A DNA stretch of 25,044 nt from a virus. Made by a program: the position numbers and the translations under genes. Below, one piece after another: positions 1 through 6,978 of this stretch. Under the pieces are notes generated by a model that was not told the origin of the DNA, made no database searches, and saw only the letters and a list, made by a program, of their open reading frames with translations. Every line of letters begins with the position of its first letter. The first letter of the stretch is position 1. The stretch spans positions 1 to 25,044 of IMG/VR virus record IMGVR_UViG_3300007734_000508. One strand, given 5' to 3'.

Positions 1-296
1 GTGGGATCAGTCGGGTCGGCAGGACCGGTGTACTCGCGAAGAGTCACGAGCACTTTATCTTTCACAATGTTGCGGCTGTTGGCAGTACCAATGGTCTGCT
101 CAGCAGTGCGCTCACGTGACTCTTTGCTTCCCGGATTGCCCCAGAACCTGTAGCGGTCTAACTGCACAGTCTGGCCTGGCTGCTTGCTGAAGTCATGGAC
201 GACCACAGGCTCAGCTGCCATCTCTACAACGTACGCGGGATGCGGACGGTAAAGTTCAGCGCCGAGAAGCTTCGGGAAATCATTATCGACAAACAC
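1..296 (-). CDS. Probable major capsid protein, N-terminal part (runs off window start)
   Basis: The frame stays open on the minus strand from about position 314 to the window edge, so only about 98 N-terminal residues are visible. Segments such as QPGQTVQLDRYRFWG and VLVTLREYTGPADP resemble the N-terminal arm of N4-gp56-like phage major capsid proteins; this is recognition by eye. Its place at the end of the portal-scaffold block is where a capsid gene is expected. An in-frame TAG lies at 315-317 and no ATG follows it before the conserved part. The best start is GTG at 294-296, with GGAG nine bases upstream. The gene could instead be truncated or the 3' exon of a split gene, because an endonuclease gene begins only about 110 bp upstream. 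It could also be another head protein. Confidence 0.6.
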   Translation of the reverse strand, partial: MFVDNDFPKLLGAELYRPHPAYVVEMAAEPVVVHDFSKQPGQTVQLDRYRFWGNPGSKESRERTAEQTIGTANSRNIVKDKVLVTLREYTGPADPTDP

Positions 297-373
297 TGTC
301 GATAGCTCCAGAAACTACAAAATCAGTTTAAAAGAAAAAAAAGTAAAAAAACATTTTTTTGTTGCATTCTTAG

Positions 374-409
374 CGTTTGTTACACTGAGGCAAGTCGATT
401 CAACAAACG
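374..409. promoter_or_regulatory. Inverted repeat and possible promoter before the HNH gene
   Basis: CGTTTGTT at 374-381 and AACAAACG at 402-409 form an 8-bp inverted repeat with a 20-nt spacer. The right arm ends on the G of the GTG start codon of the endonuclease gene. A plausible sigma70-type promoter overlaps the left arm: TTGTTG at 359-364, 16-nt spacer, TACACT at 381-386. The repeat could act as an operator, or as an RNA hairpin hiding the start codon if transcription starts further upstream. Positions 297-408 also hold long A/T runs and no gene. Confidence 0.35.
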
Positions 410-852
410 TGACAAAAAGCTATACAACTGAATATCGTATATGGATTGACATAAAAACTAGATGTTATAATGTAAAAGCACACAATTATAAATACTATGG
501 TGCAAAAGGTGTAATTATGTGCGATAGATGGAGAACGTCTTTTGATAATTTTTTGCAAGATATGGGTCTTCGCCCGCAGGGTTACACAATTGGACGCAAA
601 AACGATCTAGGTAACTACGAACCTAGTAACTGTCGTTGGGAAAAAAAGTCAGATCAATCTAGCCAAGCTTTTCGAGGAGAAAAAAACGCACACAGCAAAT
701 TAACAGAAGAACAAATACTATGTATAAGATCGCTTTGGGCTACTAAAACAAAAAACTCAAAGTTTACAGCAGTAAATATTGCAGTAGATCTTAATCTAAG
801 TAAACAGAGTGTAAATAATATTGTAAGTTATAGAACATGGGTTCACGTTTAG
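409..852 (+). CDS. HNH homing endonuclease
   Basis: This 147-residue protein has the layout of free-standing phage HNH endonucleases. YYGAKGV (29-35) and CDRW (38-41) are followed by a FxxFLxDMG helix (45-53) and the metal-finger segment NDLGNYEPSNCRW (65-77). The C-terminal third begins GEKNAHSKLTEEQ and ends in a helix-turn-helix-like part, as in enzymes with a DNA-recognition tail. Such enzymes nick or cut a specific site and spread their own gene. The start is GTG. It is markedly more AT-rich than its neighbours, lies opposite to them, and sits between a virion gene and the capsid gene, all consistent with recent insertion. Its stop overlaps the facing gene's stop by 4 nt. Confidence 0.88.
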   Translation: MTKSYTTEYRIWIDIKTRCYNVKAHNYKYYGAKGVIMCDRWRTSFDNFLQDMGLRPQGYTIGRKNDLGNYEPSNCRWEKKSDQSSQAFRGEKNAHSKLTEEQILCIRSLWATKTKNSKFTAVNIAVDLNLSKQSVNNIVSYRTWVHV

Positions 853-1601
853 ATAGATTTTTGATTACTTGAATTAACCGTGGGACTAAAGACCCTCACC
901 ATGTTCCGCACAGACTCCGAACCCTGCATATAAACAGAGCCATAGTTGTAGGCATATCGCGTAGATTTGCCGCGATAAACATAACGTAAGGCAGAAGACA
1001 TAAGTCCAGGCGTACCTGAACGAATAGTTTCAGTATATGTACGACAATATACTGGAGGATTGTAGGTCCACTCAGAGCGATCAGCGGTGCCCTGAGACCC
1101 TAATGAATTAGTAAGAAGTGTGCCTTCGTAACTTCTATGAGTGACCCCACCTCCGGTTTTTCCTTGGGCTGCGCTATTAGCTTCAGGAGTGTTATAGGGA
1201 TTGTAATTTTGATCTGCGGGCGCAACGCCTCGATAATACGTGTATATGCCTTCGTTACGAATCCCGTATTCGGGTCCCGTTGAGGTAACGACTTTGGCGT
1301 TTGCGATTGTCGTAACACTGAGGGGCCGATAGCCGTTATACGAACTTAAAGAACCGCTAGGTAAATAATCTTTGTTTTCATAATCAATCCAATACCCAGA
1401 AACAGCTTGAGGAACTTGACGCCATTGATCCGTCAGATACCACGAGCCACTATTCGGTGGTCCCGGAACGATTACGCCAAGATCAGCTCCGATATCTTGA
1501 ATACCGGAGCTAAGTACAATGTAGCCCTCGTGGTTAGGACCGGATTGAATCCGATGAAAACCCGTGTCATATTTGTAATTAGAAAGCGGTGTGTAAACCA
1601 C
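849..1601 (-). CDS. Tyr/Ser/Gly-rich protein of the head block, probably virion
   Basis: This is a 250-residue protein rich in Tyr, Ser, Gly, Asn and Pro, with many short aromatic motifs (YNPYN, YRGVAP, YAYNYGS). It has no signal peptide, membrane segment or recognised domain. Such composition is common in beta-rich virion surface or decoration proteins, and the gene lies between the scaffold/portal group and the capsid gene. The start is GTG (VYTPLSNYK) without a clear Shine-Dalgarno sequence. The AT-rich endonuclease gene now separates it from the capsid gene, which was probably its immediate neighbour before. Function unknown; the virion role is inferred from position only. Confidence 0.6.
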   Translation of the reverse strand: MVYTPLSNYKYDTGFHRIQSGPNHEGYIVLSSGIQDIGADLGVIVPGPPNSGSWYLTDQWRQVPQAVSGYWIDYENKDYLPSGSLSSYNGYRPLSVTTIANAKVVTSTGPEYGIRNEGIYTYYRGVAPADQNYNPYNTPEANSAAQGKTGGGVTHRSYEGTLLTNSLGSQGTADRSEWTYNPPVYCRTYTETIRSGTPGLMSSALRYVYRGKSTRYAYNYGSVYMQGSESVRNMVRVFSPTVNSSNQKSI

Positions 1602-1620
1602 GAGGGATACGCGGGCTTAC

Positions 1621-1631
1621 ACTTAGTATAA
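1621..1631 (-). promoter_or_regulatory. Possible -10 element upstream of the 849-1601 gene
   Basis: On the minus strand the 11-mer TTATACTAAGT contains a TATACT -10-like hexamer (1625-1630) about 24 nt before the GTG start of the Tyr-rich gene. The same 11-mer occurs at 23500-23510, in front of another minus-strand gene. No good -35 hexamer is visible at either place, and an 11-mer match can arise by chance in 25 kb. Confidence 0.25.
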
Positions 1632-1635
1632 GATT

Positions 1636-1827
1636 TTAACTAACGACTTCCGTATCAGCGGGAGTAGCGGGCTCTACTTTTTGGTTCAAGCTACTCATAT
1701 CGGCACTGATATTTTGCATATCCTGCACATAAGCAGCGCGTAAACTTTCAAGCTCCGCCTTTAACTGCTCAACATCTGCAGATGCAGAAGGAGCGCTGGA
1801 GCGACGACGGCCAAGAGGATTAGGCAT
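1636..1827 (-). CDS. Small coiled-coil protein
   Basis: This 63-residue protein has a basic N-terminus (PLGRRRSS), a heptad-like helix from about residue 18 to 50 (DVEQLKAELESLRAAYVQ and onward) and an acidic tail. The helix suggests a short coiled coil, so an oligomeric or chaperone-like role in assembly is possible but unproven. It starts one base after the stop of the preceding gene (TGA-A-ATG), so it belongs to the same transcript. No family recognised. Confidence 0.6.
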   Translation of the reverse strand: MPNPLGRRRSSAPSASADVEQLKAELESLRAAYVQDMQNISADMSSLNQKVEPATPADTEVVS

Positions 1828-1828
1828 T

Positions 1829-2002
1829 TCAAGAACTCTTCTTAGATTCAGTATACTTCTGGGCTTTTTTCTTAGCCTTTACTCGTTCAGGTAAATCCTT
1901 TTTAGTTTCTTTTTCGTACTCCGCCACTTTGGCTTTAGAGATTTCACCTCGCTCCGCCATTGCGTAAAATTTACGCCGTTGAGCTTCTGACGCAAACGGC
2001 AT
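1829..2002 (-). CDS. Small basic phage protein (57 aa)
   Basis: ATG at 2000-2002 opens a 57-residue ORF ending TGA at 1829-1831. It begins MPFASEAQRRKFYAMAERG, a lead-in that recurs in small phage proteins near head genes, and continues as a highly charged helix with a lysine-rich end (KAKKKAQKYTESKKSS). The start overlaps the stop of the upstream methyltransferase gene (TGATG), and its stop is one base from the next start, so it is embedded in a coupled series. That arrangement and the familiar N-terminus are the evidence that this short ORF is real. Function unknown. Confidence 0.75.
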   Translation of the reverse strand: MPFASEAQRRKFYAMAERGEISKAKVAEYEKETKKDLPERVKAKKKAQKYTESKKSS

Positions 2003-2679
2003 CACTCTAAAAATAAACCCTTACTTATATTAACAAGACCGGAACCCGAAAAATGTCCGAAAGAACTTAGGTCTAATTTTGGTGATTGAATACGTCGCCA
2101 CAGTTTCTGCATATTAGGAAAGCGAATATCGTCAATAAAAAGCCAACGAGGTTTACGACACAGATTGGCATCGCGTAACCGCGTCAAAATTAATTCCTCA
2201 AAAATATCGTTTTTTGGGCCATCTAACATAATAAAATCAGCCTCACTAAGTAAGTCTATATATCTTTCAAAAACTTCTTGCTCACCTAAATCTTCTTGAA
2301 TAAATGTGAGCTTGTTACCTTCAAAATCACTGTTTTTAAGGACCGTCCAGTCAAAAGACTTCCAGTCCTCAATGTCAAAAGTATACGTTTGGCAATTTTC
2401 AGTCGAATTGTCCAGCATCACACGCGCGGAACATCCGCGATAAGTCCCAATATCAATACATAATTTCGGATTTAAGACTTTAATTAAACCACTCAACAAA
2501 CGATAATGCTCACCGGGATAGATATTTGCGTACTCAAAATCAGGTAAAATTTTATTAAATGATGCGTATAAAAGAGCTTCAATGACATAAAGATAATCAG
2601 AAAAACTCTGCGAAGCAGGGTCGTCATCTAGTGAAAAAAATTCACTTGAAATAACGTGACGTGGCGAATCTACAGACAT
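2002..2679 (-). CDS. Class I SAM-dependent methyltransferase (Methyltransf_24-like)
   Basis: This is a 225-residue Rossmann-fold methyltransferase. Motif I is CIDIGTYRGC (74-83). FDIED (101-105) fits the ribose-binding acidic loop, FIMLDGPKND (149-158) is the motif IV region, and LFIDDI (180-185) closes a core strand. Such enzymes transfer a methyl group from S-adenosylmethionine; members of this family often act on sugars or small molecules. Its presence among glycosyltransferase genes suggests glycan capping by methylation, which is inference. It starts right behind a strong terminator-like hairpin, so it may be expressed only by read-through, and its stop overlaps the next start (TGATG). 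Confidence 0.8.
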   Translation of the reverse strand: MSVDSPRHVISSEFFSLDDDPASQSFSDYLYVIEALLYASFNKILPDFEYANIYPGEHYRLLSGLIKVLNPKLCIDIGTYRGCSARVMLDNSTENCQTYTFDIEDWKSFDWTVLKNSDFEGNKLTFIQEDLGEQEVFERYIDLLSEADFIMLDGPKNDIFEELILTRLRDANLCRKPRWLFIDDIRFPNMQKLWRRIQSPKLDLSSFGHFSGSGLVNISKGLFLE

Positions 2680-2682
2680 AAG

Positions 2683-2708
2683 AAAAAACCCCGCCTAACG
2701 AGACGGGG
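2683..2708 (-). terminator. Intrinsic terminator after the scaffold gene
   Basis: Read on the minus strand, CCCCGTCT (2708-2701), a CGTT loop and AGGCGGGG (2696-2689) form an 8-bp stem with one G-U pair, followed by six T residues (2688-2683). It lies 24 bp past the stop of the 2733-3644 gene and 3 bp before the ATG of the methyltransferase gene. This is the clearest terminator in the window. Its 3' arm (GGCGGGG) is also the only purine-rich stretch near the methyltransferase start. Confidence 0.85.
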
Positions 2709-2732
2709 CGACAGTTTAGTGAACGTAGTTTA

Positions 2733-3644
2733 TCAGGCGTTATCCATGAACAGGAGTTTGCCACGGAAAGCATCGGGGCTCATCTGAGACAGATAACGCC
2801 AAGCTTGCTCGGGGCTGCGGTTCATGGCTTCGCTGAAACCATTCCACTGAGAATCGGTGTCCACATTAGGAGCACCGGCCATGGCAGAAGCAGGCACAGC
2901 AGGCAGCTGATCATAACGAGGCTGATAGTTTTGGGTATCAGCTTCGGTATCCACCGGGTAAACCTCGGTAAAGAAACGGTTGGTGTAGTCAGCTAATTGA
3001 TCGGGGTCGGTCAGGATCTGCTCCATGGCCATACCACGAGCCGCAATGTTCTCAAGAACACTGTGCTGCTCAATCAGAGCGTCCTCAAGCACGGTGGCAT
3101 ACTGATTCAGAATGCCGGGGGCTTCAATGCCGAAGTGGTTAACGACGGCGGCGGTTGCTTCGCTTAGGGCCGGAGCCTGTTGCTGCTCCGTAGAAATCGG
3201 ATAAGAAGTTTGGGTTGTAGAGTCGCTGCTGTACGAGGTCGGCTGAGCCGTAGGCGCTTGGTAAAGATACGGTTGGGCCTGTAAACTCTGACTGTACAGT
3301 TGAGTATCCTGCGGCGCCGTCTGGTACTGCGGATACTGTGCTGTCTGGCTGGGGGACGGGGAGAGACGCGAAACCACCCGCTCCAGGCTGCCCATTGCCG
3401 CCTCCCACGGGTTGGCCGGGGAGGACGTTGACGGAGACTGGCTGTACTGGCTGTTGGTAGAAGGGACCGTAGCCGGTGTTGCCTGCGACGGCGCTTGCGG
3501 CATAGTTGCCGAAGGTGCCACCTGGGTAGTTGCTACCCACTGGGGGTAGGCTGTAGAGCCCTGGTCCGCCGAGGGCGCCGCCTGCGGGGCTGCTACCGCC
3601 GGGGAGACCGGGCTCGGGATCGAAGCTTGGATCTGCTGGCTCAT
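2733..3644 (-). CDS. Probable capsid scaffold / assembly protein
   Basis: This is a 303-residue protein in two parts. Residues 1-155 are low complexity, dominated by Pro, Gln, Ser, Thr, Ala and Tyr. Residues 157-303 look folded and helical (ALSEATAAVVNHFGIEAP onward), ending EQAWRYLSQMSPDAFRGKLL. A helical protein encoded directly after the portal and before the capsid is typically the scaffold or a capsid-assembly factor. Its first 168 codons overlap the last 168 codons of the portal gene in another frame, while the folded part begins almost where the overlap ends. The upstream start has no convincing Shine-Dalgarno sequence, so initiation at Met84 (3395) is an alternative. A strong terminator follows. 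Confidence 0.65.
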   Translation of the reverse strand: MSQQIQASIPSPVSPAVAAPQAAPSADQGSTAYPQWVATTQVAPSATMPQAPSQATPATVPSTNSQYSQSPSTSSPANPWEAAMGSLERVVSRLSPSPSQTAQYPQYQTAPQDTQLYSQSLQAQPYLYQAPTAQPTSYSSDSTTQTSYPISTEQQQAPALSEATAAVVNHFGIEAPGILNQYATVLEDALIEQHSVLENIAARGMAMEQILTDPDQLADYTNRFFTEVYPVDTEADTQNYQPRYDQLPAVPASAMAGAPNVDTDSQWNGFSEAMNRSPEQAWRYLSQMSPDAFRGKLLFMDNA

Positions 3645-5373
3645 AGCTGCCCGAGTAAGTCAGTTCTTGCGCAAGGTGGTCAAACGTCCTATAGAGCAAG
3701 GGCGTTATGTTTAGCCGAGGATCAGCCGCAAGCGGTTGATTCGGCGCAAGTGGATGTGGCGCTTGCAACATCTGATTCAATAATACTAGAAATTGTTGAA
3801 ACGCGCCTTGTGTTTGTTGAATCATTCGGAAGGGGAATCCCTTCAACATTTCGGCTCTTTCAGAATCAGTTTTATCGGGGAACAGATACTTCAGAGCTTC
3901 GACGCTATCGACGCCGAGTTCTTGTAAGTTCCGAACGACGATAGATTTTTGGTTAACGTCATACGCCGTATCTTCGTAAACGTCTCCTTGGAATCGGTAG
4001 GAAACGTCACGATCACCATCTGGCGGTAAACCAAAGACACCACGTGGGACTTTGTTTTCTTGCAGAGCAACCTGCATTGCCGCAGTAACGTCGCTTTCGT
4101 ATTTAGCGAGTTTTTTCTGATAACGAGCTAAAGCTTCTTCGGTTTGTTCCTTCGGTTCTTTAGGGGGTTCTAACCCCATCACTTGAATAAAGCTCTCACG
4201 GAAAACTTGCTCTTGATGATACAGAATCATCTCAAGCAAACGACAGAAACCGTAAGTCAAAAAGCTCTTATTTTTGCGCAGCGCCGTGGCCTGTGCTCGA
4301 CCCATAAGACCTTTGATCTCGGTCGCGGTAGCGCCTGCAGAAATAGAGATTTCATCAACGCCGCCCAATGCCGTGCGAATTTCCTCGCGCAGTAATAAGG
4401 CATACCGATTCATATCCCCATTTACCGGGTCGGGCGTCATATAGCCCACGCGGTCAGACGGTTCGACGTTGGCAATAACCCGAGGAACTCTCAAACCGCC
4501 GATCATGGCGGACGAACCAAAGGGTTCCGATACTCGGGTCGACGGAGTGTCGCGACCAGCAAAGCCACTTTGACTGCTAATAGTCGGGCGGAAAGTGCGG
4601 TCCGCATCCGAAGCTTCGACCAGATCGCTACGAGGACGCGAACTGATCAGCGTGGGGTTCCCAAAGAACTCGATATTTTTTGCAATATTTTTCATCATGC
4701 TGTCGTGCAGCACGATTTGCTCCATGAAGGGCTCAAATTCGCCCTCACCCTCGGTTCCGCTGCTATTAGGTTTGTTTAAAACTTCAACAGCAGGAATAAA
4801 ACCTAATTCGTTGACCCGACTGTTTTTAGGAGTAAGAACAGTGCCAGGTTCGAGCTCAAAACTAAGCTCACTATTAGATTCAAATTCGTTGATCTTATCG
4901 GCAGTTATAGAAATACGGACATACCGTTTATTTTGTCCGTACGTGTCTGCAGGCAGCCCTAAAGTCGAATTTCGGACTTTATAGCTATATAAAATGACGA
5001 CTTCTTCAATTTCACCGTTTACATCGTGGTAAACGCGATATTGATTTTTAGAGAAAAAATAAATCTGGTATTTAAGTTTTTGATCTGGGCGGAAATAAAA
5101 CAATCCACAGCCGTCGATCAAGAAATTGCGGATAATCGCTGGAAAGCGAATATCCATTCGGTTGAGACTAATTAAAGACTCTAAAAATTTGCTTCTCGAC
5201 TTATAAGTATCTTGTTCGCAGTAAAAAAACAGCCCCTTTTTGATCATAAGCAGCGTCATCTGCTGCAAATGACTCAAAACGACCATCGTGGCAGACTGTT
5301 TGCTGCGGTCCTGCGTACGAGAAGCTTCGAGAATCTCGGTAAAACGCTGTCGGACGCTCAGTGAGTCTGCCAT
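3139..5373 (-). CDS. Portal protein
   Basis: This is a 744-residue protein. The body (about 1-575) fits a phage portal: a helical N-terminus, a strand-rich middle (LKYQIYFFSKNQYRVYHD), the ISSRPRSDL segment after a helix containing FFGNPTL, and a helical region with ATATEIKGLMGRAQATALRK (about 350-370), the kind of stem and crown seen in portals. The portal forms the dodecameric DNA gate at one capsid vertex and docks the terminase. Residues 577-744 are a Gly/Pro/Ser/Tyr-rich tail ending KRSNRRRR, and this tail is encoded over the start of the scaffold gene. It lies downstream of the terminase in the same direction. The portal body is confident; whether the whole tail is made as read is less sure. 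Confidence 0.82.
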   Translation of the reverse strand: MADSLSVRQRFTEILEASRTQDRSKQSATMVVLSHLQQMTLLMIKKGLFFYCEQDTYKSRSKFLESLISLNRMDIRFPAIIRNFLIDGCGLFYFRPDQKLKYQIYFFSKNQYRVYHDVNGEIEEVVILYSYKVRNSTLGLPADTYGQNKRYVRISITADKINEFESNSELSFELEPGTVLTPKNSRVNELGFIPAVEVLNKPNSSGTEGEGEFEPFMEQIVLHDSMMKNIAKNIEFFGNPTLISSRPRSDLVEASDADRTFRPTISSQSGFAGRDTPSTRVSEPFGSSAMIGGLRVPRVIANVEPSDRVGYMTPDPVNGDMNRYALLLREEIRTALGGVDEISISAGATATEIKGLMGRAQATALRKNKSFLTYGFCRLLEMILYHQEQVFRESFIQVMGLEPPKEPKEQTEEALARYQKKLAKYESDVTAAMQVALQENKVPRGVFGLPPDGDRDVSYRFQGDVYEDTAYDVNQKSIVVRNLQELGVDSVEALKYLFPDKTDSERAEMLKGFPFRMIQQTQGAFQQFLVLLNQMLQAPHPLAPNQPLAADPRLNITPLLYRTFDHLAQELTYSGSYEPADPSFDPEPGLPGGSSPAGGALGGPGLYSLPPVGSNYPGGTFGNYAASAVAGNTGYGPFYQQPVQPVSVNVLPGQPVGGGNGQPGAGGFASLPVPQPDSTVSAVPDGAAGYSTVQSEFTGPTVSLPSAYGSADLVQQRLYNPNFLSDFYGAATGSGPKRSNRRRR

Positions 5374-5404
5374 GGCCTTATTCTGCGATTTTTAAGGCCG
5401 AAAA

Positions 5405-5578
5405 TCAAGCTTCGGCGCCTTTCTCTTCAGCTTTACGCTTCATTTTGGCCTTCTGAGCCTTCCGAAGCGCTTCTTTGCGCTTCATTTTGGAGTGCTCTTC
5501 CGACTTTTCGCCTTGCTCACCGCCTTTTTCTTTTGATTCAAAGTGCTTCCGGAGCGCTTCGGGCATTTTTTCAGCCAT
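5405..5578 (-). CDS. Small highly charged Lys/Glu-rich protein
   Basis: This 57-residue protein opens MAEKMPEALRKHFESKEKG and continues as a Lys/Glu/Arg-rich helix with two near repeats (KMKRKEALRKAQK, KMKRKAEEKG). A longer frame with a start at 5638 exists, but the ATG at 5576-5578 is preferred because it overlaps the glycosyltransferase stop by 8 nt, an arrangement repeated at 6971-6978. Similar short charged proteins often accompany phage portal genes, but no function is established. It could bind nucleic acid or aid assembly. Confidence 0.65.
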   Translation of the reverse strand: MAEKMPEALRKHFESKEKGGEQGEKSEEHSKMKRKEALRKAQKAKMKRKAEEKGAEA

Positions 5579-6413
5579 TGGGTAAAAGATACTGGCGGAC
5601 TCTTTCAAGTTTAAACAATTCTGGCGGCAAAAGCTCATGCGGATAGGCTTCCAGAATGTGATCGCAACGTCCCAGAGGGTCTGTACCGCCAGCTTTTGCT
5701 TTGTAGTTATCTAAATGCGCCAACATTTCGTCACTGTTAGCCGGGGCTACAGAATTCGGGATGTCGTCAAAACAATGCGAGAACGAAGTGACCTTACGTT
5801 TCATGCGATTTGCATCTCCCATCCAAGAAAAATGCCAACCGGCATCGCAATCCCCGACAACAAGATCATTCGGATTCATCCGGATCTGGGAAGGGGTTTG
5901 CTCTAAATGTTCATACAGAACCACGGTGCCGCAAGTCCAATTATTGGGGGCTTTGGAGTTGTCCCCGTGGGGATCCTTGACCCTTAAATCAGCGCGCCCA
6001 TAAAACATAGGCATTGACAGGCGAACACAACGTGATGCGTCGGTTTTTGCAATCTCTACAGCTTCAAGAAGTTTTTCGGGTTTTGGTATTTCATCTACGT
6101 CACTAAAGAAAAAGACCGAATCCGGAGGACACATCCGCATACCAACCCCAAGAGCATCACGCTGCGCGTATTCCCGAGACCAGGGAATTGAGCACTCCTC
6201 GGGCGTTGGCAGTTCAACGTGTAAAACCTGAAGTTTTTCTTCAGGCAACCCAAGTTCTCGAATTGTGTCTACACAGGTAAAAGGTTTGGGGTCGCCACGG
6301 AAGGTACGATTGCCGTCCGTAATGATGAACCCATCTACAACGTCTTTGAGAATGTTATATCTGAGCTCTAAAAGCTCTTTTTCGTCAAAATATAGAAAAC
6401 AATCGAACAGCAT
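5571..6413 (-). CDS. Glycosyltransferase family 17
   Basis: This 280-residue protein has the hallmark order of GT17 (the family of beta-1,4-GlcNAc transferases such as GnT-III). MLFDCFLYFDEKELLELR at the start is followed by VDGFIITDGNRTFRG (26-40), the metal-binding DVDEIP (105-110), and AGWHFSWMGD (191-200) followed by SFSH. It would move a sugar from a nucleotide-sugar onto an acceptor glycan. Acceptor and donor cannot be read from sequence. It sits between two small genes upstream of the portal, suggesting a virion-linked role. A TATACT hexamer (6434-6439) lies just upstream, but a preceding gene is close enough for co-transcription. Confidence 0.9.
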   Translation of the reverse strand: MLFDCFLYFDEKELLELRYNILKDVVDGFIITDGNRTFRGDPKPFTCVDTIRELGLPEEKLQVLHVELPTPEECSIPWSREYAQRDALGVGMRMCPPDSVFFFSDVDEIPKPEKLLEAVEIAKTDASRCVRLSMPMFYGRADLRVKDPHGDNSKAPNNWTCGTVVLYEHLEQTPSQIRMNPNDLVVGDCDAGWHFSWMGDANRMKRKVTSFSHCFDDIPNSVAPANSDEMLAHLDNYKAKAGGTDPLGRCDHILEAYPHELLPPELFKLERVRQYLLPNG

Positions 6414-6439
6414 CTGACGCTGATAAAGCTGTCAGTATA

Positions 6440-6766
6440 CTAACTCTTGACCGCTGTGTTGTAACCCCCTCCAGCACGAATCACTAAGGATCCGTTCGAG
6501 GGGCGACGGCGATCCCGAGCGGAATCAAGCAACTCCCGTTTCAAGCTTTCTAAGTTGTCTGCAGGACCTTGATCTTGTCCATAAGGTCCTGATTGAGGCG
6601 GCACAGCGCCCTGCATGTAAGAAGTGTCATACCCTGCGTCATAACGTGTATCGTCCATACCCGTACCTTGGATGCGCTCCTGCATTTCAGAAGCACGCTC
6701 CATATCATTGAAAGCAGCGCCAAAAAATTCGCTGGCGCGACCGAAAGGGCTAGTCTGGCGCATCAT
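6440..6766 (-). CDS. Small protein of the head block, unknown function
   Basis: This 108-residue protein has a helical N-terminal third (ASEFFGAAFNDMERASEM), a Tyr/Gly/Asp/Pro-rich middle (DAGYDTSYMQGAVPP) and a basic C-terminal part (LLDSARDRRRPSNGSLVIR). It has no membrane segment and no recognised family. Its ATG overlaps the upstream gene's TGA, so translation is probably coupled. Position between terminase and portal suggests a head-assembly accessory, but that is guesswork from context. Confidence 0.6.
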   Translation of the reverse strand: MMRQTSPFGRASEFFGAAFNDMERASEMQERIQGTGMDDTRYDAGYDTSYMQGAVPPQSGPYGQDQGPADNLESLKRELLDSARDRRRPSNGSLVIRAGGGYNTAVKS

Positions 6767-6978
6767 GAGCTTTTACGTTTAATATACTCGGAAGCTTTAC
6801 GTCTGGCCTCCCGTGCTTTTTCGGTATTAGGAACCTGAGTATTGACCGGTTTGTCTCCACGCGTGGCAGCTTTTTTGCGCTCATCAGTAGCGCGACGCTC
6901 TTCAGGACTTAAAGCCGCCCAAGCTGCTTTAGGCAAATACCGTTCAGTCCTACCTTTTTCGCGAGCTAAATCAGCCAT
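6763..6978 (-). CDS. Small Arg/Lys/Ala-rich protein
   Basis: This 71-residue protein is almost entirely helical and charged. It has YLPKAAWAALSPEERRATDE in the first half and EKAREARRKASEYIKRKSS at the end. The 'LSPEERRATDERK' type of segment is common in small phage proteins of unknown role. The ATG lies within the end of the upstream broken gene, whose TGA at 6971-6973 makes an 8-nt overlap, and its own stop overlaps the next ATG. It is probably a small nucleic-acid- or assembly-associated protein; not identifiable further. Confidence 0.65.
   Translation of the reverse strand: MADLAREKGRTERYLPKAAWAALSPEERRATDERKKAATRGDKPVNTQVPNTEKAREARRKASEYIKRKSS

Noticed and set aside
297-860. Group I intron in the capsid gene
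   Set aside because: The endonuclease is antisense to the capsid gene, no first exon is seen beyond it, and I could not find convincing core helices by eye.
3495-3944. 149-codon plus-strand frame opposite the portal/scaffold overlap
   Set aside because: Arg/Cys-rich composition of the sort produced by the antisense of a GC-rich Pro/Gly/Ser coding stretch; no start signals and no protein-like pattern.
4595-4984. 129-codon plus-strand frame inside the portal gene
   Set aside because: Antisense of a confident portal region; composition is Ser/Leu-rich without motifs.
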